Of a DNA stretch of 64,000 nucleotides, positions 27,297 to 36,690 are shown piece by piece (positions within the stretch are counted from its first letter, which is position 1; each line of letters starts with the position of its first letter). The DNA lies in the NCBI RefSeq assembly GCF_002926065.1, contig NZ_PREZ01000002.1, positions 124,001-188,000 on the forward strand, read 5' to 3'. This DNA comes from Jeotgalibacillus proteolyticus. GTDB taxonomy: Bacteria > Bacillota > Bacilli > Bacillales > Jeotgalibacillaceae. Made by a program: the position numbers and the translations under genes. The notes beneath the pieces are model-generated. The model worked only from the letters and a program-made list of their open reading frames with translations, was not told the DNA's origin and made no database searches.

Positions 27297-28172
27297 ATGA
27301 AACTGTGAATAGACTTCCCTTATTCTTTTTGTCGATACATGTGTATAAATTTGAGTCGTTGAGATGTCGGCATGTCCAAGCATTTCCTGCACAGCCCTGA
27401 GATCGGCGCCATTTTCAATTAAATGAGTAGCAAATGAATGCCTTAGAGTGTGAGGCGTCAGCTCTTTTTCAATTTTTGATTTTTTTGCAAGCGCCTTTAA
27501 AATCTTCCAAAACCCCTGTCTGGTCAGACGGTTTCCATGCTGATTCAGAAAAAGCGCTTGAGTTTGAGCATGGCGGAACTGGTTTCTTGTATGACGGATA
27601 TACGTTTCAAGCACCTCAGAAGCAACCTTGCCAATCGGAATAATTCTTTCCTTATTCCCTTTTCCGATACATCTGATAAACCCCATTTCCAGATTGACAT
27701 CATCGACATCGAGGCTGATCAGCTCACTTACCCGCATCCCGGTTGCATACAAAACCTCCATCATGGCGCGATCCCTGTAGCCGCTTGGCTTAGACAAATC
27801 CGCTGCCTGAAGAAGCTCTTCCACCTCTTCAATATTTAATACTTTTGGAAGTGTCTTTTCTGACTTAGGGGTCTCCAGGTGCTCTGTGGGATCCTGATCA
27901 CACCTTCTGCCACGTATCAAAAAATGATGAAAGGATCGGATGGAGGAAGTATGTCGTGCAATCGTTTTTGCAGATTTGCCCTGATTTTTTAAATGAGCAA
28001 AAAACTGAAGAATATGTACTCGTTTTATTTCACACACAGAAGAAACCTGCTCCACTTTATCCATATAAGTTATATATGCTTTTAAATCACGTTCGTATGA
28101 TTGAACGGTATTGGCTGACAATCCTTTTTCAACTACCATAAACTGTATATAATCAAGAAGCTGATCCTTCAT
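27285..28172 (-). CDS. xerD: Site-specific tyrosine recombinase XerD
   Basis: A 295-residue tyrosine recombinase. The N-terminal SAM-like core-binding domain (about 1-100) is followed by the catalytic domain with Arg in [11 protein letters not shown], Lys in [21 protein letters not shown], the second His in LGHADI and Tyr in TQIYTHVS. With its partner recombinase it resolves chromosome dimers at dif. ATG 28172 has the best spacing to AGGGGG; a GTG six bases upstream is possible. Confidence 0.95.
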   Translation of the reverse strand: MKDQLLDYIQFMVVEKGLSANTVQSYERDLKAYITYMDKVEQVSSVCEIKRVHILQFFAHLKNQGKSAKTIARHTSSIRSFHHFLIRGRRCDQDPTEHLETPKSEKTLPKVLNIEEVEELLQAADLSKPSGYRDRAMMEVLYATGMRVSELISLDVDDVNLEMGFIRCIGKGNKERIIPIGKVASEVLETYIRHTRNQFRHAQTQALFLNQHGNRLTRQGFWKILKALAKKSKIEKELTPHTLRHSFATHLIENGADLRAVQEMLGHADISTTQIYTHVSTKRIREVYSQFHPRA

Positions 28173-28283
28173 TCTCACGCCCCCTAGTCGTACCTATAAC
28201 CCTATTGTAGTACGCTTTCATTTTAAAGTCATCCGTTTTCATTGTCGAAAACCGTAATATTGCTATGTTGGCCCTGAGAAAAA

Positions 28284-28310
28284 CAAAAAACCATGCAATC
28301 CGCATGGCTT
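28284..28310 (-). terminator. Terminator after fur
   Basis: Stem CCATGC / GCATGG with loop GGATT, followed on the minus strand by TTTTTTGTTTTT, immediately past the fur stop. Confidence 0.88.
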
Positions 28311-28780
28311 CATTTTTTATTTGCAGCATCATCCTGATCCTTCCGTTCATTACATCTATGACAGATGCCGTGAAAGGTGAGGCGATGATCTTTGATTTTA
28401 AAATTATAGTCCCGTTCAACTATATCCTCTACATCCTCAAGCAAATCCTCCTGAACCTCATCAACAGTTCCGCACTCAAGGCAGATTAAATGATGATGAA
28501 AATGAGCCGCTCCTTCTTTTCTAAGATCATAGCGGGAAACGCCATCACCAAAGTTAATTTTATCTACAACTTTTAATTCAGTTAATAATTCAAGTGTACG
28601 ATAAACAGTAGCCAGCCCGATTTCAGGCGCCTTTTCCTTTACGAGGAGGTATACATCTTCAGCGCTTAGGTGGTCTGCCTCATTTTCCAGAAGTACTCTT
28701 ACTGTTGCTTCACGCTGAGGCGTTAGTTTATAGCTCGCTGAATGCAGTTGTTTTTTGATTCTTTCTATTCTGCTTTCCAT
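28310..28780 (-). CDS. fur: Ferric uptake regulator Fur
   Basis: A 156-residue Fur-family repressor with an N-terminal winged helix (about 10-85) and a C-terminal dimerisation domain. Two zinc CxxC pairs are visible (CLECG and CHRCN), together with the HHH metal ligands preceding the first. Assignment to Fur rather than PerR or Zur rests on the position between spoIIM and xerD, as in B. subtilis. It represses iron-uptake genes when Fe(II) is bound. Confidence 0.92.
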   Translation of the reverse strand: MESRIERIKKQLHSASYKLTPQREATVRVLLENEADHLSAEDVYLLVKEKAPEIGLATVYRTLELLTELKVVDKINFGDGVSRYDLRKEGAAHFHHHLICLECGTVDEVQEDLLEDVEDIVERDYNFKIKDHRLTFHGICHRCNERKDQDDAANKK

Positions 28781-28809
28781 GATTTGCCCTCCCTCGCCTT
28801 ATCATGAAC

Positions 28810-28837
28810 ATTATAACAAAAGGGAGGATGAATGCAA
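28810..28837 (-). promoter_or_regulatory. Sigma-A promoter of fur
   Basis: Minus strand TTGCAT (28832-28837), 16 bases, perfect TATAAT (28810-28815), about 30 bases before the fur ATG. Confidence 0.65.
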
Positions 28838-28838
28838 A

Positions 28839-28853
28839 CAATAATTATTACAA
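28839..28853 (-). promoter_or_regulatory. PerR/Fur-type box upstream of fur
   Basis: CAATAATTATTACAA matches 11 of 14 defined positions of the PerR/Fur-family 7-1-7 box TTATAATnATTATAA. It ends two bases upstream of the fur -35 hexamer. B. subtilis fur is under PerR control, which agrees with this placing. The whole 28781-28893 gap is AT-rich, so chance matches are easier here. Confidence 0.45.
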
Positions 28854-28893
28854 TAAAGAAATTAAAATGATTATTAAATAATAATTAATCTAT

Positions 28894-29532
28894 TTAACTG
28901 TTAGGATGAAACCATTTTATCCAATAAGGAGGAATCAGGGCTTCAATCACTCCGCCAAAGACGACCAGCATAAGCATAAAACCAAACAAAATTGTGTAAT
29001 TTAAGCTCGCCGTGCGGAATGTAGGTGTGAATGCCTGCCTTGTTACTACCCTTCTCCACAGATGCAGCGTGATTTTTATCGCATGTACACAGACAATAAC
29101 ATATACAGGAATCAAAAGCAGATTCTGAGGCAGCACAACCCCTATGGCAATCCAAAGGCCTTCCCAGCCGTATTGAGAGATAAACAGTCCTGTGGTAAAT
29201 CCGAACATCATTCCTTTTGCAAAAACGATAAGCCATGCAACAGGCAGTCCAATTAACATAAAACCAGTGCACCAGATAATAAAAATAAAGGCCATATCTA
29301 ACAATATATATCCTTTTACATGCTCATTTAAAAGAGTAAGAATGCTTTGTTTTTCACCCGTCTCAAAAGCAATAAACGGATTAAGCAGCGGCTGGAGCTG
29401 CTCAACGGACAATTTATTAACTAATAAAGCCCCGGTTAAAACTCCTCCGCATAAGAGCGCCATCACAAAAATATACAGGGATGCATGCTGCTGAATATGG
29501 TAGACGATTGTACGAGTGAATGTTTTTTTCAT
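28894..29532 (-). CDS. spoIIM: Stage II sporulation protein M
   Basis: A 212-residue membrane protein of the SpoIIM family, with about five hydrophobic segments; the GLPVAWLIVFAKGMMFGFTTG region is typical. SpoIIM works with SpoIID and SpoIIP in septal peptidoglycan thinning and engulfment in the mother cell. A strong sigma-E promoter precedes it. Upstream of fur on the same strand, as in B. subtilis. Confidence 0.95.
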   Translation of the reverse strand: MKKTFTRTIVYHIQQHASLYIFVMALLCGGVLTGALLVNKLSVEQLQPLLNPFIAFETGEKQSILTLLNEHVKGYILLDMAFIFIIWCTGFMLIGLPVAWLIVFAKGMMFGFTTGLFISQYGWEGLWIAIGVVLPQNLLLIPVYVIVCVHAIKITLHLWRRVVTRQAFTPTFRTASLNYTILFGFMLMLVVFGGVIEALIPPYWIKWFHPNS

Positions 29533-29562
29533 GGAATGCCCCCTTCACACTAAATTCTCCTC

Positions 29563-29592
29563 ATTGTATGAAAAGGGCAGGATTAACATGAG
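29563..29592 (-). promoter_or_regulatory. Sigma-E promoter of spoIIM
   Basis: Minus strand CTCATGTT (29585-29592), 14 bases, CATACAAT (29563-29570). The -10 is a perfect match to CATACAMT and the -35 matches six of eight positions of GKCATATT. It lies about 30 bases upstream of the start codon. Confidence 0.78.
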
Positions 29593-29641
29593 TCACTTTC
29601 TAAAATTTTCTCCCAGCCTCATCTGTCAGATTTTCGCTTTC

Positions 29642-30214
29642 TTAATTCAGCTTACTTTCAGCTTGTTCCCTTAAAATTCTTTGAAGGCGTAAATATTGAA
29701 CAGCGTAGGCAGTTTTCGCATCGAATATACGCTGATCAGCTACACACTCCTCTGCTTCTTCCAGTGTTATTTCATGGAGCTCAACAAATTCATCCTCATC
29801 GGCACCCTTGGCATTTTCAATTTTATACAAACCCTTTGCTTCAAAAACATGCACCAGCTCATCTGCAAAGCCCGGAGAAGTATAAAAGGATTGAAGATGA
29901 ACTAGACGGTCACAGCCGTAGCCTGTTTCTTCCTCAAGCTCTCTTGCTGCAGTAATAATCGGTTCCTCGCCGGGCTCAAGCTTACCCGCAGGGATTTCTA
30001 AAATCGAGCGCTCAAAGGCTTTCCGGTATTGCTCCACCATAATAAGCTTTCCTTCACCGTTTACAGCGATCACACAGACTGCTCCCGGATGTTTGATAAT
30101 TTCCCTTTTAGAGGTTTTTCCGTTTGGCAGCTCCACCTCTTCTACTTGCAGCGTAATAATCTTCCCTTCATAAAGCACGTCTTTATTTACCGTTTTTTCT
30201 TCGAATTTTTTCAT
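29642..30214 (-). CDS. nudF: ADP-ribose pyrophosphatase NudF
   Basis: A 190-residue Nudix hydrolase. The Nudix box is intact (GKLEPGEE, then RELEEETGY, roughly residues 93-115), preceded by the HPGAV and VEQYRKAFERSILEIPAG segments typical of ADP-ribose pyrophosphatases. It hydrolyses ADP-ribose to AMP and ribose-5-phosphate. The start is ATG 30214 after AAGGAGG; a longer open frame upstream lacks a ribosome site. Confidence 0.92.
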   Translation of the reverse strand: MKKFEEKTVNKDVLYEGKIITLQVEEVELPNGKTSKREIIKHPGAVCVIAVNGEGKLIMVEQYRKAFERSILEIPAGKLEPGEEPIITAARELEEETGYGCDRLVHLQSFYTSPGFADELVHVFEAKGLYKIENAKGADEDEFVELHEITLEEAEECVADQRIFDAKTAYAVQYLRLQRILREQAESKLN

Positions 30215-30344
30215 TTCATCTTCCTCCTTATTACACATTTTTTATTGTAACAGTCCTTTCCCCCTTCATGGGGCTTTTCAATCGTGTTTGAATAAAAGAG
30301 AGAAAGAGAATACAAGTACTATCACTATTTAGGAGATGATTATA

Positions 30345-31271
30345 TTGGAGAAAAGACAAATAGGTTCATCCGAACTTAAAAGTTCAATCCTCGGACTTGG
30401 GTGCATGTCTTTAGGAAGAGATGAAAAGAAAGCCCAGGCAATTATTGAAGCTGCGCTTGAAGGCGGTATTACTTATTTTGATACCGCTGATTTGTATGAC
30501 TTTGGCGTAAATGAAGAAATCGTCGGGAAGTCGTTAAAACATGTTCGGGATGAGGTCGTGATCGCAACCAAAGTAGGCAACAGATGGGAGGAAGGAAAAG
30601 AAGGCTGGCAATGGGACCCCTCAAAATCCTACATAACCGAGCAGGTCAAATCCAGTTTAAAGCGTCTCCAGGTCGACTATATTGATCTTTATCAGCTGCA
30701 TGGCGGCACGCTGGACGACCCTATCGATGAAACAATTGAAGCTTTTGAACAGCTAAAAAAGGAAGGCTATATTAGAGAATACGGCATTTCCTCCATCCGG
30801 CCTAACGTCATAAAGGAATATGCTGAGAAGTCCTCGATCGTGTCCAATATGATGCAATACAGTTTGCTTGACAGACGTCCGGAGGAGCAGGCTTTGCCAA
30901 TTCTCAATGAAAACAATATCTCTGTTATTACAAGAGGGCCCCTTGCTAAAGGTATTTTAACCGAGAAGCTGCTGTCAAAAGTCAGTGACAGCGTTAAGGA
31001 AGACGGCTACCTTCACTATACGTTTGAAGCGCTCGAATACACGCTAGAAACGCTTTATGAACGATTCAGCTCTATGCGCACTATGAATGAGCTCGCTCTT
31101 AAATTTAACGCAGCAAATCCTGCAGTCGCTTCGATCATTACGGGTGCCAGCTCACCTGATCAAATAAAAAGAAATATTGAAGCGATTTCAGGGGACCCGC
31201 TTTCTGAGGAAGAATATGAGCTGCTAAGAGAGCTGACAAACAATAAAGGATATGCAGAGCACAGACTATAA
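30345..31271 (+). CDS. yqkF: Aldo/keto reductase YqkF
   Basis: A 308-residue (beta/alpha)8 aldo/keto reductase. The catalytic tetrad is visible: Asp in FDTADLYDFG with Tyr in the same segment, Lys in IATKVGNRW, and His in YQLHGG. It probably reduces aldehydes or ketones with NADPH; the substrate is unknown. TTG 30345 is taken as start, since AGGAG lies nine bases before it, while ATG 30336 directly abuts that site. Confidence 0.88.
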   Translation: MEKRQIGSSELKSSILGLGCMSLGRDEKKAQAIIEAALEGGITYFDTADLYDFGVNEEIVGKSLKHVRDEVVIATKVGNRWEEGKEGWQWDPSKSYITEQVKSSLKRLQVDYIDLYQLHGGTLDDPIDETIEAFEQLKKEGYIREYGISSIRPNVIKEYAEKSSIVSNMMQYSLLDRRPEEQALPILNENNISVITRGPLAKGILTEKLLSKVSDSVKEDGYLHYTFEALEYTLETLYERFSSMRTMNELALKFNAANPAVASIITGASSPDQIKRNIEAISGDPLSEEEYELLRELTNNKGYAEHRL

Positions 31272-31290
31272 TTGTAGTAGAATCACTAAA

Positions 31291-31325
31291 AAGCTGCACC
31301 CCTCATTAAGGGTGCAGCTTATTTT
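31291..31325. terminator. Bidirectional terminator between yqkF and yqkE
   Basis: Perfect 11-pair stem AAGCTGCACCC / GGGTGCAGCTT with an eight-base loop, followed by ATTTTT on the plus strand and preceded by an A-rich run. Confidence 0.9.
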
Positions 31326-31340
31326 TAAAGATCTTTTTTC

Positions 31341-31595
31341 TTATTTCTTATAATCCCGCCAGTCCATTCCGCTTTCTTCGAGCAGCTCTTCAAATGACTT
31401 ATTCTGCTCTATTCGCTTTTTGGCCTCTGCCTTTTTCTTTTTTTCTTCTTCTGCCCGCCGGTTTTCTTCATTCACTAAATCTTTTTTTGTTTCCTGCAAT
31501 TTTGTCAGCAAATCGTTGTTTAGTGAATCCTTTAATGTTGGTTTTCTTTCATCACGCTGTTTCGGCTGTTTTGGCTGTTTTCTATTTTTCTTCAT
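31341..31595 (-). CDS. yqkE: YqkE family protein (DUF3886)
   Basis: An 84-residue highly charged protein, mostly a predicted coiled coil (about 28-68, rich in Lys, Glu, Ala and Arg), ending in the conserved FEELLEESGMDWRDYKK. It matches YqkE in length, C-terminal motif and neighbourhood. Function is unknown. The start follows AGGAGGGG. Confidence 0.85.
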   Translation of the reverse strand: MKKNRKQPKQPKQRDERKPTLKDSLNNDLLTKLQETKKDLVNEENRRAEEEKKKKAEAKKRIEQNKSFEELLEESGMDWRDYKK

Positions 31596-31648
31596 AAAAC
31601 CCCTCCTGTAGCTTTTTAATTGTACTTCAAAGGAGAGTTCGAAGAAAA

Positions 31649-32311
31649 TTAATACGCATCCATTACGACTGTATTTGAAACCTTCAGTTCCGGCTCTGTT
31701 GATTCTAGAATGTCCTCAACCGTGTAGCCTTTCGCAACTTCAGCCAGCGTGAGGCCTTCATTTGTCACATCAATAACCGCTCTTTCTGTAACGATACGGT
31801 CGACCACATTTTTCCCTGTCAGAGGAAGAGAGCATGTTTTTAATATTTTCGGTTTCCCATCGCGGTTGACATGGTCCATAATCACAATAATTTTTCTTGC
31901 CCCATGAACCAGATCCATTGCGCCCCCCATTCCCTTAATCATTTTTCCGGGAATCATCCAATTGGCAAGATCTCCATTTTCAGAAACCTCCATGCCGCCT
32001 AAGATCGCAATATCCACATGTCCGCCGCGAATCATGGCAAAGGATTCGGCACTATCAAAGTAGGCTGCCCCGCTCACAGCGGTTACGGTTTCCTTTCCGG
32101 CATTAATTAAATCAGCGTCCACTTCCTCTTCCTTCGGGTAACGGCCGATTCCAAGCAGACCGTTTTCAGATTGAAGAACAACCTCCTTATGCTCTGCGAG
32201 GTGGTTGGCAACAAGCGTTGGCATTCCTATCCCCAAATTCACATAATCACCATCATTAATTTCCTTTTCTGCTCTTTTGGCGATTGTTTCACGTACCTTT
32301 TTCTTATCCAT
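31649..32311 (-). CDS. scoB: 3-oxoacid CoA-transferase subunit B (ScoB)
   Basis: A 220-residue beta subunit of a family I CoA-transferase. The catalytic glutamate is Glu49 in the SENG motif ([12 protein letters not shown]). With ScoA it moves CoA from succinyl-CoA to acetoacetate, giving acetoacetyl-CoA for the thiolase. The third gene of a thiolase-scoA-scoB operon, 28 bases after scoA. Confidence 0.92.
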   Translation of the reverse strand: MDKKKVRETIAKRAEKEINDGDYVNLGIGMPTLVANHLAEHKEVVLQSENGLLGIGRYPKEEEVDADLINAGKETVTAVSGAAYFDSAESFAMIRGGHVDIAILGGMEVSENGDLANWMIPGKMIKGMGGAMDLVHGARKIIVIMDHVNRDGKPKILKTCSLPLTGKNVVDRIVTERAVIDVTNEGLTLAEVAKGYTVEDILESTEPELKVSNTVVMDAY

Positions 32312-32339
32312 TCGCTGCTCATCCTCTCTGCCTAACGCC

Positions 32340-33029
32340 TTAATTTGAAACTGTTCTGCGCTCTATGCGCTTTTCCTGTTCAGCCTGAAACAAATGCTGG
32401 ACATAAATGCTTGGGGTATGGACTTCATTAGGGTCAAAGCTGCCTTTTTCAACGAGCTCCTCTACTTCCGCAACCGTAATTTTACCCGCTGCTGCAATCA
32501 TCGGATTAAAGTTTCTAGCAGTTTTTCGGTAAACAAGATTACCCATTTTATCACCCTTCCAGGCGCGCACAAAACTTACATCAGCTTTGAAGGCTTCTTC
32601 CAGAACATATTCTTTACCGTTAAATTCACGGACTTCCTTTCCTTCCGCCACCGGTGTTCCTACTCCCGCCGGCGTGTAAAATGCAGGGATGCCCGCTCCT
32701 CCTGCACGTATTTTTTCAGCAAGAGTTCCCTGCGGAACAAGCTCAACCTCAAGCTCTCCCGATAAAACCTGCCGTTCAAATTCTTTATTTTCCCCTACAT
32801 AGGAACCGATCATTTTTTTAATTTGTTTATTATGAAGAAGCAGCCCAAGCCCCCAATCGTCTATCCCGCAATTATTTGAAATGACAGTCAGATCTTTTAC
32901 CCCGGAATCACGCAGGGCTATAATCAGATTTTCAGGGATTCCGCACAGGCCGAATCCTCCTACCATAATGGTATCACCATCTTTCACATGGGAAACTGCC
33001 TCTTCTGCAGATTGATAAATTGATTTCAT
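32340..33029 (-). CDS. scoA: 3-oxoacid CoA-transferase subunit A (ScoA)
   Basis: A 229-residue alpha subunit with the family motif [13 protein letters not shown] near residue 26 and the [11 protein letters not shown] segment. The start is ATG 33029 behind AGGGAGGGGAG; the open frame runs further upstream into the thiolase 3' end but without an alternative ribosome site. It pairs with ScoB. Confidence 0.92.
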   Translation of the reverse strand: MKSIYQSAEEAVSHVKDGDTIMVGGFGLCGIPENLIIALRDSGVKDLTVISNNCGIDDWGLGLLLHNKQIKKMIGSYVGENKEFERQVLSGELEVELVPQGTLAEKIRAGGAGIPAFYTPAGVGTPVAEGKEVREFNGKEYVLEEAFKADVSFVRAWKGDKMGNLVYRKTARNFNPMIAAAGKITVAEVEELVEKGSFDPNEVHTPSIYVQHLFQAEQEKRIERRTVSN

Positions 33030-33046
33030 TTTCTGCTCCCCTCCCT

Positions 33047-34231
33047 CTACGGTCTTTTTAAAACAGTTGCTACGCCCTGGCCTCCGCCAATACATAATGT
33101 GGCAAGCCCTGTTTTCGCATCTCTTTTTTGCATTTCATGTATTAACGTGACAAGAACCCGCGCTCCGCTTGCCCCAATTGGATGCCCAAGAGCAATCGCG
33201 CCGCCGTTAACATTTAAAATATCCCAGTTAAATGATAATTCACGGTCAACTGCAAGCGATTGAGCAGCAAATGCTTCATTTGCTTCTATCAGCTCCAGCT
33301 CTTCAAGTGTGAGGGAAGCTTTTTCAAGCGCTTTTTTTACCGCACCTACCGGGCCAAGACCCATTACACTCGGGTCAACTCCCGCACTTGCGTTTCCGGC
33401 AATGACAGCAAGAGGCGTTAATCCCAGCTCTTCTGCTTTTTCTCTTGCCATTACAACGACGCAAGCTGCCCCGTCATTAATACCAGACGCATTACCTGCT
33501 GTAACAGAGCCTTCTTTTTTAAAGGCAGGACGGAGCTTGCCGAGCGACTCTTTTGTCGTGCCCTCTCTCGGATACTCGTCCTTAGTAAATAAAATAGGAT
33601 CTCCCTTTCGCTGCGGTATGGCAACCGGAACAATTTCATCATCAAATCTTCCACTGTTAATTGCTGCTACTGCCTTTTGCTGGCTTCCTGCAGCAAATTC
33701 ATCCTGCTCGTCACGCGTTAACGAGTAACGGTCACATAAGTTTTCAGCGGTCTGACCCATATGGTAATCATTAAATGCACACCATAATCCGTCCTTGATC
33801 ATGCTGTCTACAAGCTTTTGATCGCCCATTTTAAAACCTTCCCGCCCGTTTTGCAGAAGATATGGGGCCCTGCTCATATTTTCCATTCCGCCTGCAATGA
33901 CGATGTCAGCATCGCCTGTCATAATAGCCTGTGCAGCCAGATGGACTGATTTCAGCCCTGAACCGCATACTTTGTTTATTGTCATGGCAGAAACATACTC
34001 AGGCAGCTCAGCTTCAATGGCGGCCTGGCGTGCAGGATTCTGACCCAGTCCTGCCTGCAGTACATTTCCCATAATTACTTCATTTACCTCTGAGGGTTTG
34101 ATTCCTGCTCTGGCTATTGCCTCTTTAATGACAATAGCTCCAAGGGCAGTGGCGCTTATTCCTTTCAGCGCACCGTTAAATGTTCCAATGGCTGTTCTCA
34201 CAGCACTTACGATCACAGCTTCTCTTGTCAT
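33047..34231 (-). CDS. Acetyl-CoA C-acetyltransferase (thiolase)
   Basis: A 394-residue thiolase. The nucleophile is Cys89 in [35 protein letters not shown] and the C-terminal CIGGGQG supply the remaining catalytic residues. With ScoAB it converts acetoacetate to two acetyl-CoA; condensation to acetoacetyl-CoA is also possible. A cre-like site lies 42 bases upstream of the start. Paralogues under several names exist in Bacillus (mmgA, thlA, atoB), so no symbol is given. Confidence 0.94.
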   Translation of the reverse strand: MTREAVIVSAVRTAIGTFNGALKGISATALGAIVIKEAIARAGIKPSEVNEVIMGNVLQAGLGQNPARQAAIEAELPEYVSAMTINKVCGSGLKSVHLAAQAIMTGDADIVIAGGMENMSRAPYLLQNGREGFKMGDQKLVDSMIKDGLWCAFNDYHMGQTAENLCDRYSLTRDEQDEFAAGSQQKAVAAINSGRFDDEIVPVAIPQRKGDPILFTKDEYPREGTTKESLGKLRPAFKKEGSVTAGNASGINDGAACVVVMAREKAEELGLTPLAVIAGNASAGVDPSVMGLGPVGAVKKALEKASLTLEELELIEANEAFAAQSLAVDRELSFNWDILNVNGGAIALGHPIGASGARVLVTLIHEMQKRDAKTGLATLCIGGGQGVATVLKRP

Positions 34232-34272
34232 GATGTAACCTCCTTAAATGGGCTTCAGTATTAGTCATTCTA

Positions 34273-34286
34273 TGAAAACGCTTTAA
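34273..34286. promoter_or_regulatory. Catabolite-responsive element (cre) between thiolase and HMG-CoA lyase genes
   Basis: TGAAAACGCTTTAA matches 13 of 14 positions of the CcpA consensus TGWAAnCGnTnWCA. It lies in the 129-base divergent gap, 42 bases from the thiolase start and 75 from the lyase start, so it could repress either side in glucose. Confidence 0.6.
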
Positions 34287-34360
34287 TTCCTTCTTTTTCG
34301 CTATAAAACTTTCTGATACGATAAAATTAATTAATTTACTTTCTAAGGGGTTGTAAAAAG

Positions 34361-35254
34361 ATGAATATTCCAAACCGGGCAACGATTATTGAGGTGGGCC
34401 CACGTGATGGTCTTCAAAACGAACCGCAGTTTGTGCCAACAGAAACAAAGACCGCATTTATTCAAAAGCTGTGGAAAGCAGGCTTTCAGGAAATGGAGAT
34501 CACTTCTTTTGTTTCGCCTAAGTGGGTTCCTCAAATGCTCGATGCGAAAGAAATTATGGCAGCTGCAGGATCAGCAGCCGGCAGTATTGTGCTTGCTCCA
34601 AATAAAAAAGGTATAGAGGCAGCTCTTGATTCAGGAGCCCGCAAAGTGGCGGTTTTTATCGGCGTCAGCTCTTCGTTCAATCAAAAAAATATAAATAAAA
34701 CAACTGAAGATGCGATGCTTGGGCTTTTGCCTCAAATTGCTGAGCTGAAGTCTAAAGGCATTTTCGTCCGGGCATGCATCTCCACAGCCTTTCATTGCCC
34801 TTACGAAGGAAAAATCGATCCATTGGCAACACTTGCTTTATGCAGGAGGTTTGCTGAAGCAGGAGTGGACGAGCTGAGCGTGGCTGACACGATCGGCAGG
34901 GCAGCCCCTACTGAATCCTATTCCCTTTTTAGCCTGTTAAAAAAAGAGCTGCCTTCTGTTTTACTGACAGCCCATTTTCATGATACTAGAAAAATGGCGC
35001 TTGCCAATATTTACGCTGCCCTTCTTGCCGGCATTGACCGCTTTGACAGCTCAACAGGAGGACTCGGAGGCTGTCCGTTTGCGCCTGGCGCTAGCGGAAA
35101 CGTAGCTACTGAGGATGTGGTTTATATGCTGCATGAGATGGGCATAGATACAGGGATTAATCCGGACATTCTGATAGAGGCTATTGCTATTGTGAAACCT
35201 TATGTATCAAGGGAAATTACGAGTGGCTTCTATATTAATAAAATGAATCAATAA
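34361..35254 (+). CDS. mvaB: Hydroxymethylglutaryl-CoA lyase
   Basis: A 297-residue DRE-TIM metallolyase. The N-terminal VGPRDGLQNE motif and the HMG-CoA lyase active-site signature GGLGGCPFAPGASGN (catalytic Cys) are intact. It splits HMG-CoA into acetyl-CoA and acetoacetate, the last step of leucine breakdown, and would feed the divergent scoAB-thiolase operon. The start is ATG 34361 after AAGGGG. Confidence 0.94.
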   Translation: MNIPNRATIIEVGPRDGLQNEPQFVPTETKTAFIQKLWKAGFQEMEITSFVSPKWVPQMLDAKEIMAAAGSAAGSIVLAPNKKGIEAALDSGARKVAVFIGVSSSFNQKNINKTTEDAMLGLLPQIAELKSKGIFVRACISTAFHCPYEGKIDPLATLALCRRFAEAGVDELSVADTIGRAAPTESYSLFSLLKKELPSVLLTAHFHDTRKMALANIYAALLAGIDRFDSSTGGLGGCPFAPGASGNVATEDVVYMLHEMGIDTGINPDILIEAIAIVKPYVSREITSGFYINKMNQ

Positions 35255-35289
35255 AATGTATAGCAATCATGATTTTCAGAGGTGATGGG

Positions 35290-36219
35290 ATGACAGGAAA
35301 AAAACGTTTTTTACTTGCAGGGGGTCTCGCAGGACTAGCAGGAGCTGCCGCCGCCGGTCTCGGCTATTACTTATCAAACCGGATTATGTATATGGCTTTA
35401 AAAGAGGATCAGTTTATTCTTGAAAGAGAAATCTCTGCTAAATGGCTGATTTTAGAGGAATACGATACCCTCCCTAAAGAGGAGGTGTGGGTCAAATCCC
35501 CTGGCGGATATCAAATTAAAGCCATATTTGTTCACCCTCATCCCACGAATCGATATATCATTTTCTGCCATGGGGTCACTGAAAATAAAACTAATTCAAT
35601 TAAATATATGAACCTTTTTCTTTCCAAAGGATTTAATGCGATCATTTACGACCAGCGCCGTCATGGCGATTCAGGCGGTAAAACCACTAGCTTCGGATTT
35701 TATGAAAAGCTTGATTTAAAAGCAGTAATTGATGAACTGATTGAACGCGCAGGAGAAGATGTCATTTTCGGAATTCATGGAGAATCAATGGGAGCTGCCA
35801 CCATGCTTTTATATGCAGGGACTGTAGAAGACCGGGCCGATTTTTATATCGCAGATTGCCCCTTCTCTGATTTTAGTGAACAGCTTGTCTATATGATCAC
35901 CAAAAAAAAGGAGTATGGGCGGGCTTCAAGATTTGCTGTTTCACTTGCCGACTTTTTCATCAGGCTCCGGGATGGTTACACCATTCAGTCAGTGTCTCCA
36001 AAGCTTGCCGTTGAAAAAATTAAAAAACCGGTGCTGTTCATCCATAGCAAAAACGACGGATTCATTCCCGCTTATATGACCGAATCGTTATTTGAATTAA
36101 AAAGAGGACCAAAAAAACTCTACATCGCTGAAAACGGCGAGCATGCCCAGTCCTTTACGGCTAATGAAGAGGAGTATAGTAAATGTGTAGACGATTTTTT
36201 AGAGGAAAATGGATTATAG
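35290..36219 (+). CDS. yqkD: Alpha/beta hydrolase YqkD
   Basis: A 309-residue serine hydrolase with an N-terminal membrane anchor (about 8-28). The nucleophile Ser is in GIHGESMGA, the Asp in IHSKNDGF and the His in NGEHAQS; the oxyanion segment is FCHGVTENKTNS. It resembles YqkD (DUF1100-like/BAAT hydrolase), whose substrate is unknown. ATG 35290 is chosen because AGAGG lies 7 bases upstream; an ATG at 35269 is possible but has no ribosome site. Confidence 0.85.
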   Translation: MTGKKRFLLAGGLAGLAGAAAAGLGYYLSNRIMYMALKEDQFILEREISAKWLILEEYDTLPKEEVWVKSPGGYQIKAIFVHPHPTNRYIIFCHGVTENKTNSIKYMNLFLSKGFNAIIYDQRRHGDSGGKTTSFGFYEKLDLKAVIDELIERAGEDVIFGIHGESMGAATMLLYAGTVEDRADFYIADCPFSDFSEQLVYMITKKKEYGRASRFAVSLADFFIRLRDGYTIQSVSPKLAVEKIKKPVLFIHSKNDGFIPAYMTESLFELKRGPKKLYIAENGEHAQSFTANEEEYSKCVDDFLEENGL

Positions 36220-36221
36220 AC

Positions 36222-36247
36222 ACCCGGCTTACAGCCGGGCATTTTTT
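36222..36247. terminator. Terminator between yqkD and yqkB
   Basis: Stem CCCGGCT / AGCCGGG with loop TAC, followed by ATTTTTT on the plus strand. It ends at the yqkB stop codon. Confidence 0.88.
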
Positions 36248-36566
36248 ACTGATTTTTAAATGACATTCTTCCGTTTATCGTCTGTCCGGGGCTTTTTAAT
36301 TGAAACATTTTTGCCTTGTCGGAGTAATCGATTTTAAGCTCTTTATCATAAAAAACCATTTTTATTTTTTCTACTAAAATAGGCATGCTGTTGGTTTCAA
36401 TGGTGACGTCCCCTTCTTCGGGCTCTTCTACATACCATAAAATGGGCACGCCATTCAGGACACAGCCGGTTCCTTCCGTATCATATTTTAGCTTCAGGTA
36501 TCCTTCTTCACGGTTCATTTTCAGCCTAATTTGTTCGGCCGCAGCTTCTGTAATGGTAATTTGCAT
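36246..36566 (-). CDS. yqkB: Iron-sulfur biosynthesis family protein YqkB
   Basis: A 106-residue HesB/YadR-like (Fe-S biosynthesis) domain protein. The LKYDTEGTGCVLNGVPILW core and the C-terminal FQLKSPGQTINGRMSF resemble YqkB of B. subtilis. Only one Cys (GTGC) is present, not the three of A-type carriers, so a scaffold function is doubtful. Divergent from a CDGSH-type Fe-S protein. Confidence 0.85.
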   Translation of the reverse strand: MQITITEAAAEQIRLKMNREEGYLKLKYDTEGTGCVLNGVPILWYVEEPEEGDVTIETNSMPILVEKIKMVFYDKELKIDYSDKAKMFQLKSPGQTINGRMSFKNQ

Positions 36567-36690
36567 GTCATCATCCCTCCTATTTGGTTTAGTATAGCAG
36601 GGTTTGACTGTTTTTCAGAGTATCTTGCTTTTTGCTCCCCGTTCCAGTAGCATCGAAAATAGACAGCTATTTTATAATGGGGGTAGTGTA

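Noticed and set aside
28153-28419. An 88-codon frame between fur and xerD, at the place of yqzK in B. subtilis
   Set aside because: It runs through the fur terminator and much of the fur 3' end, has no ribosome site and does not look like YqzK; its middle is the translated hairpin.
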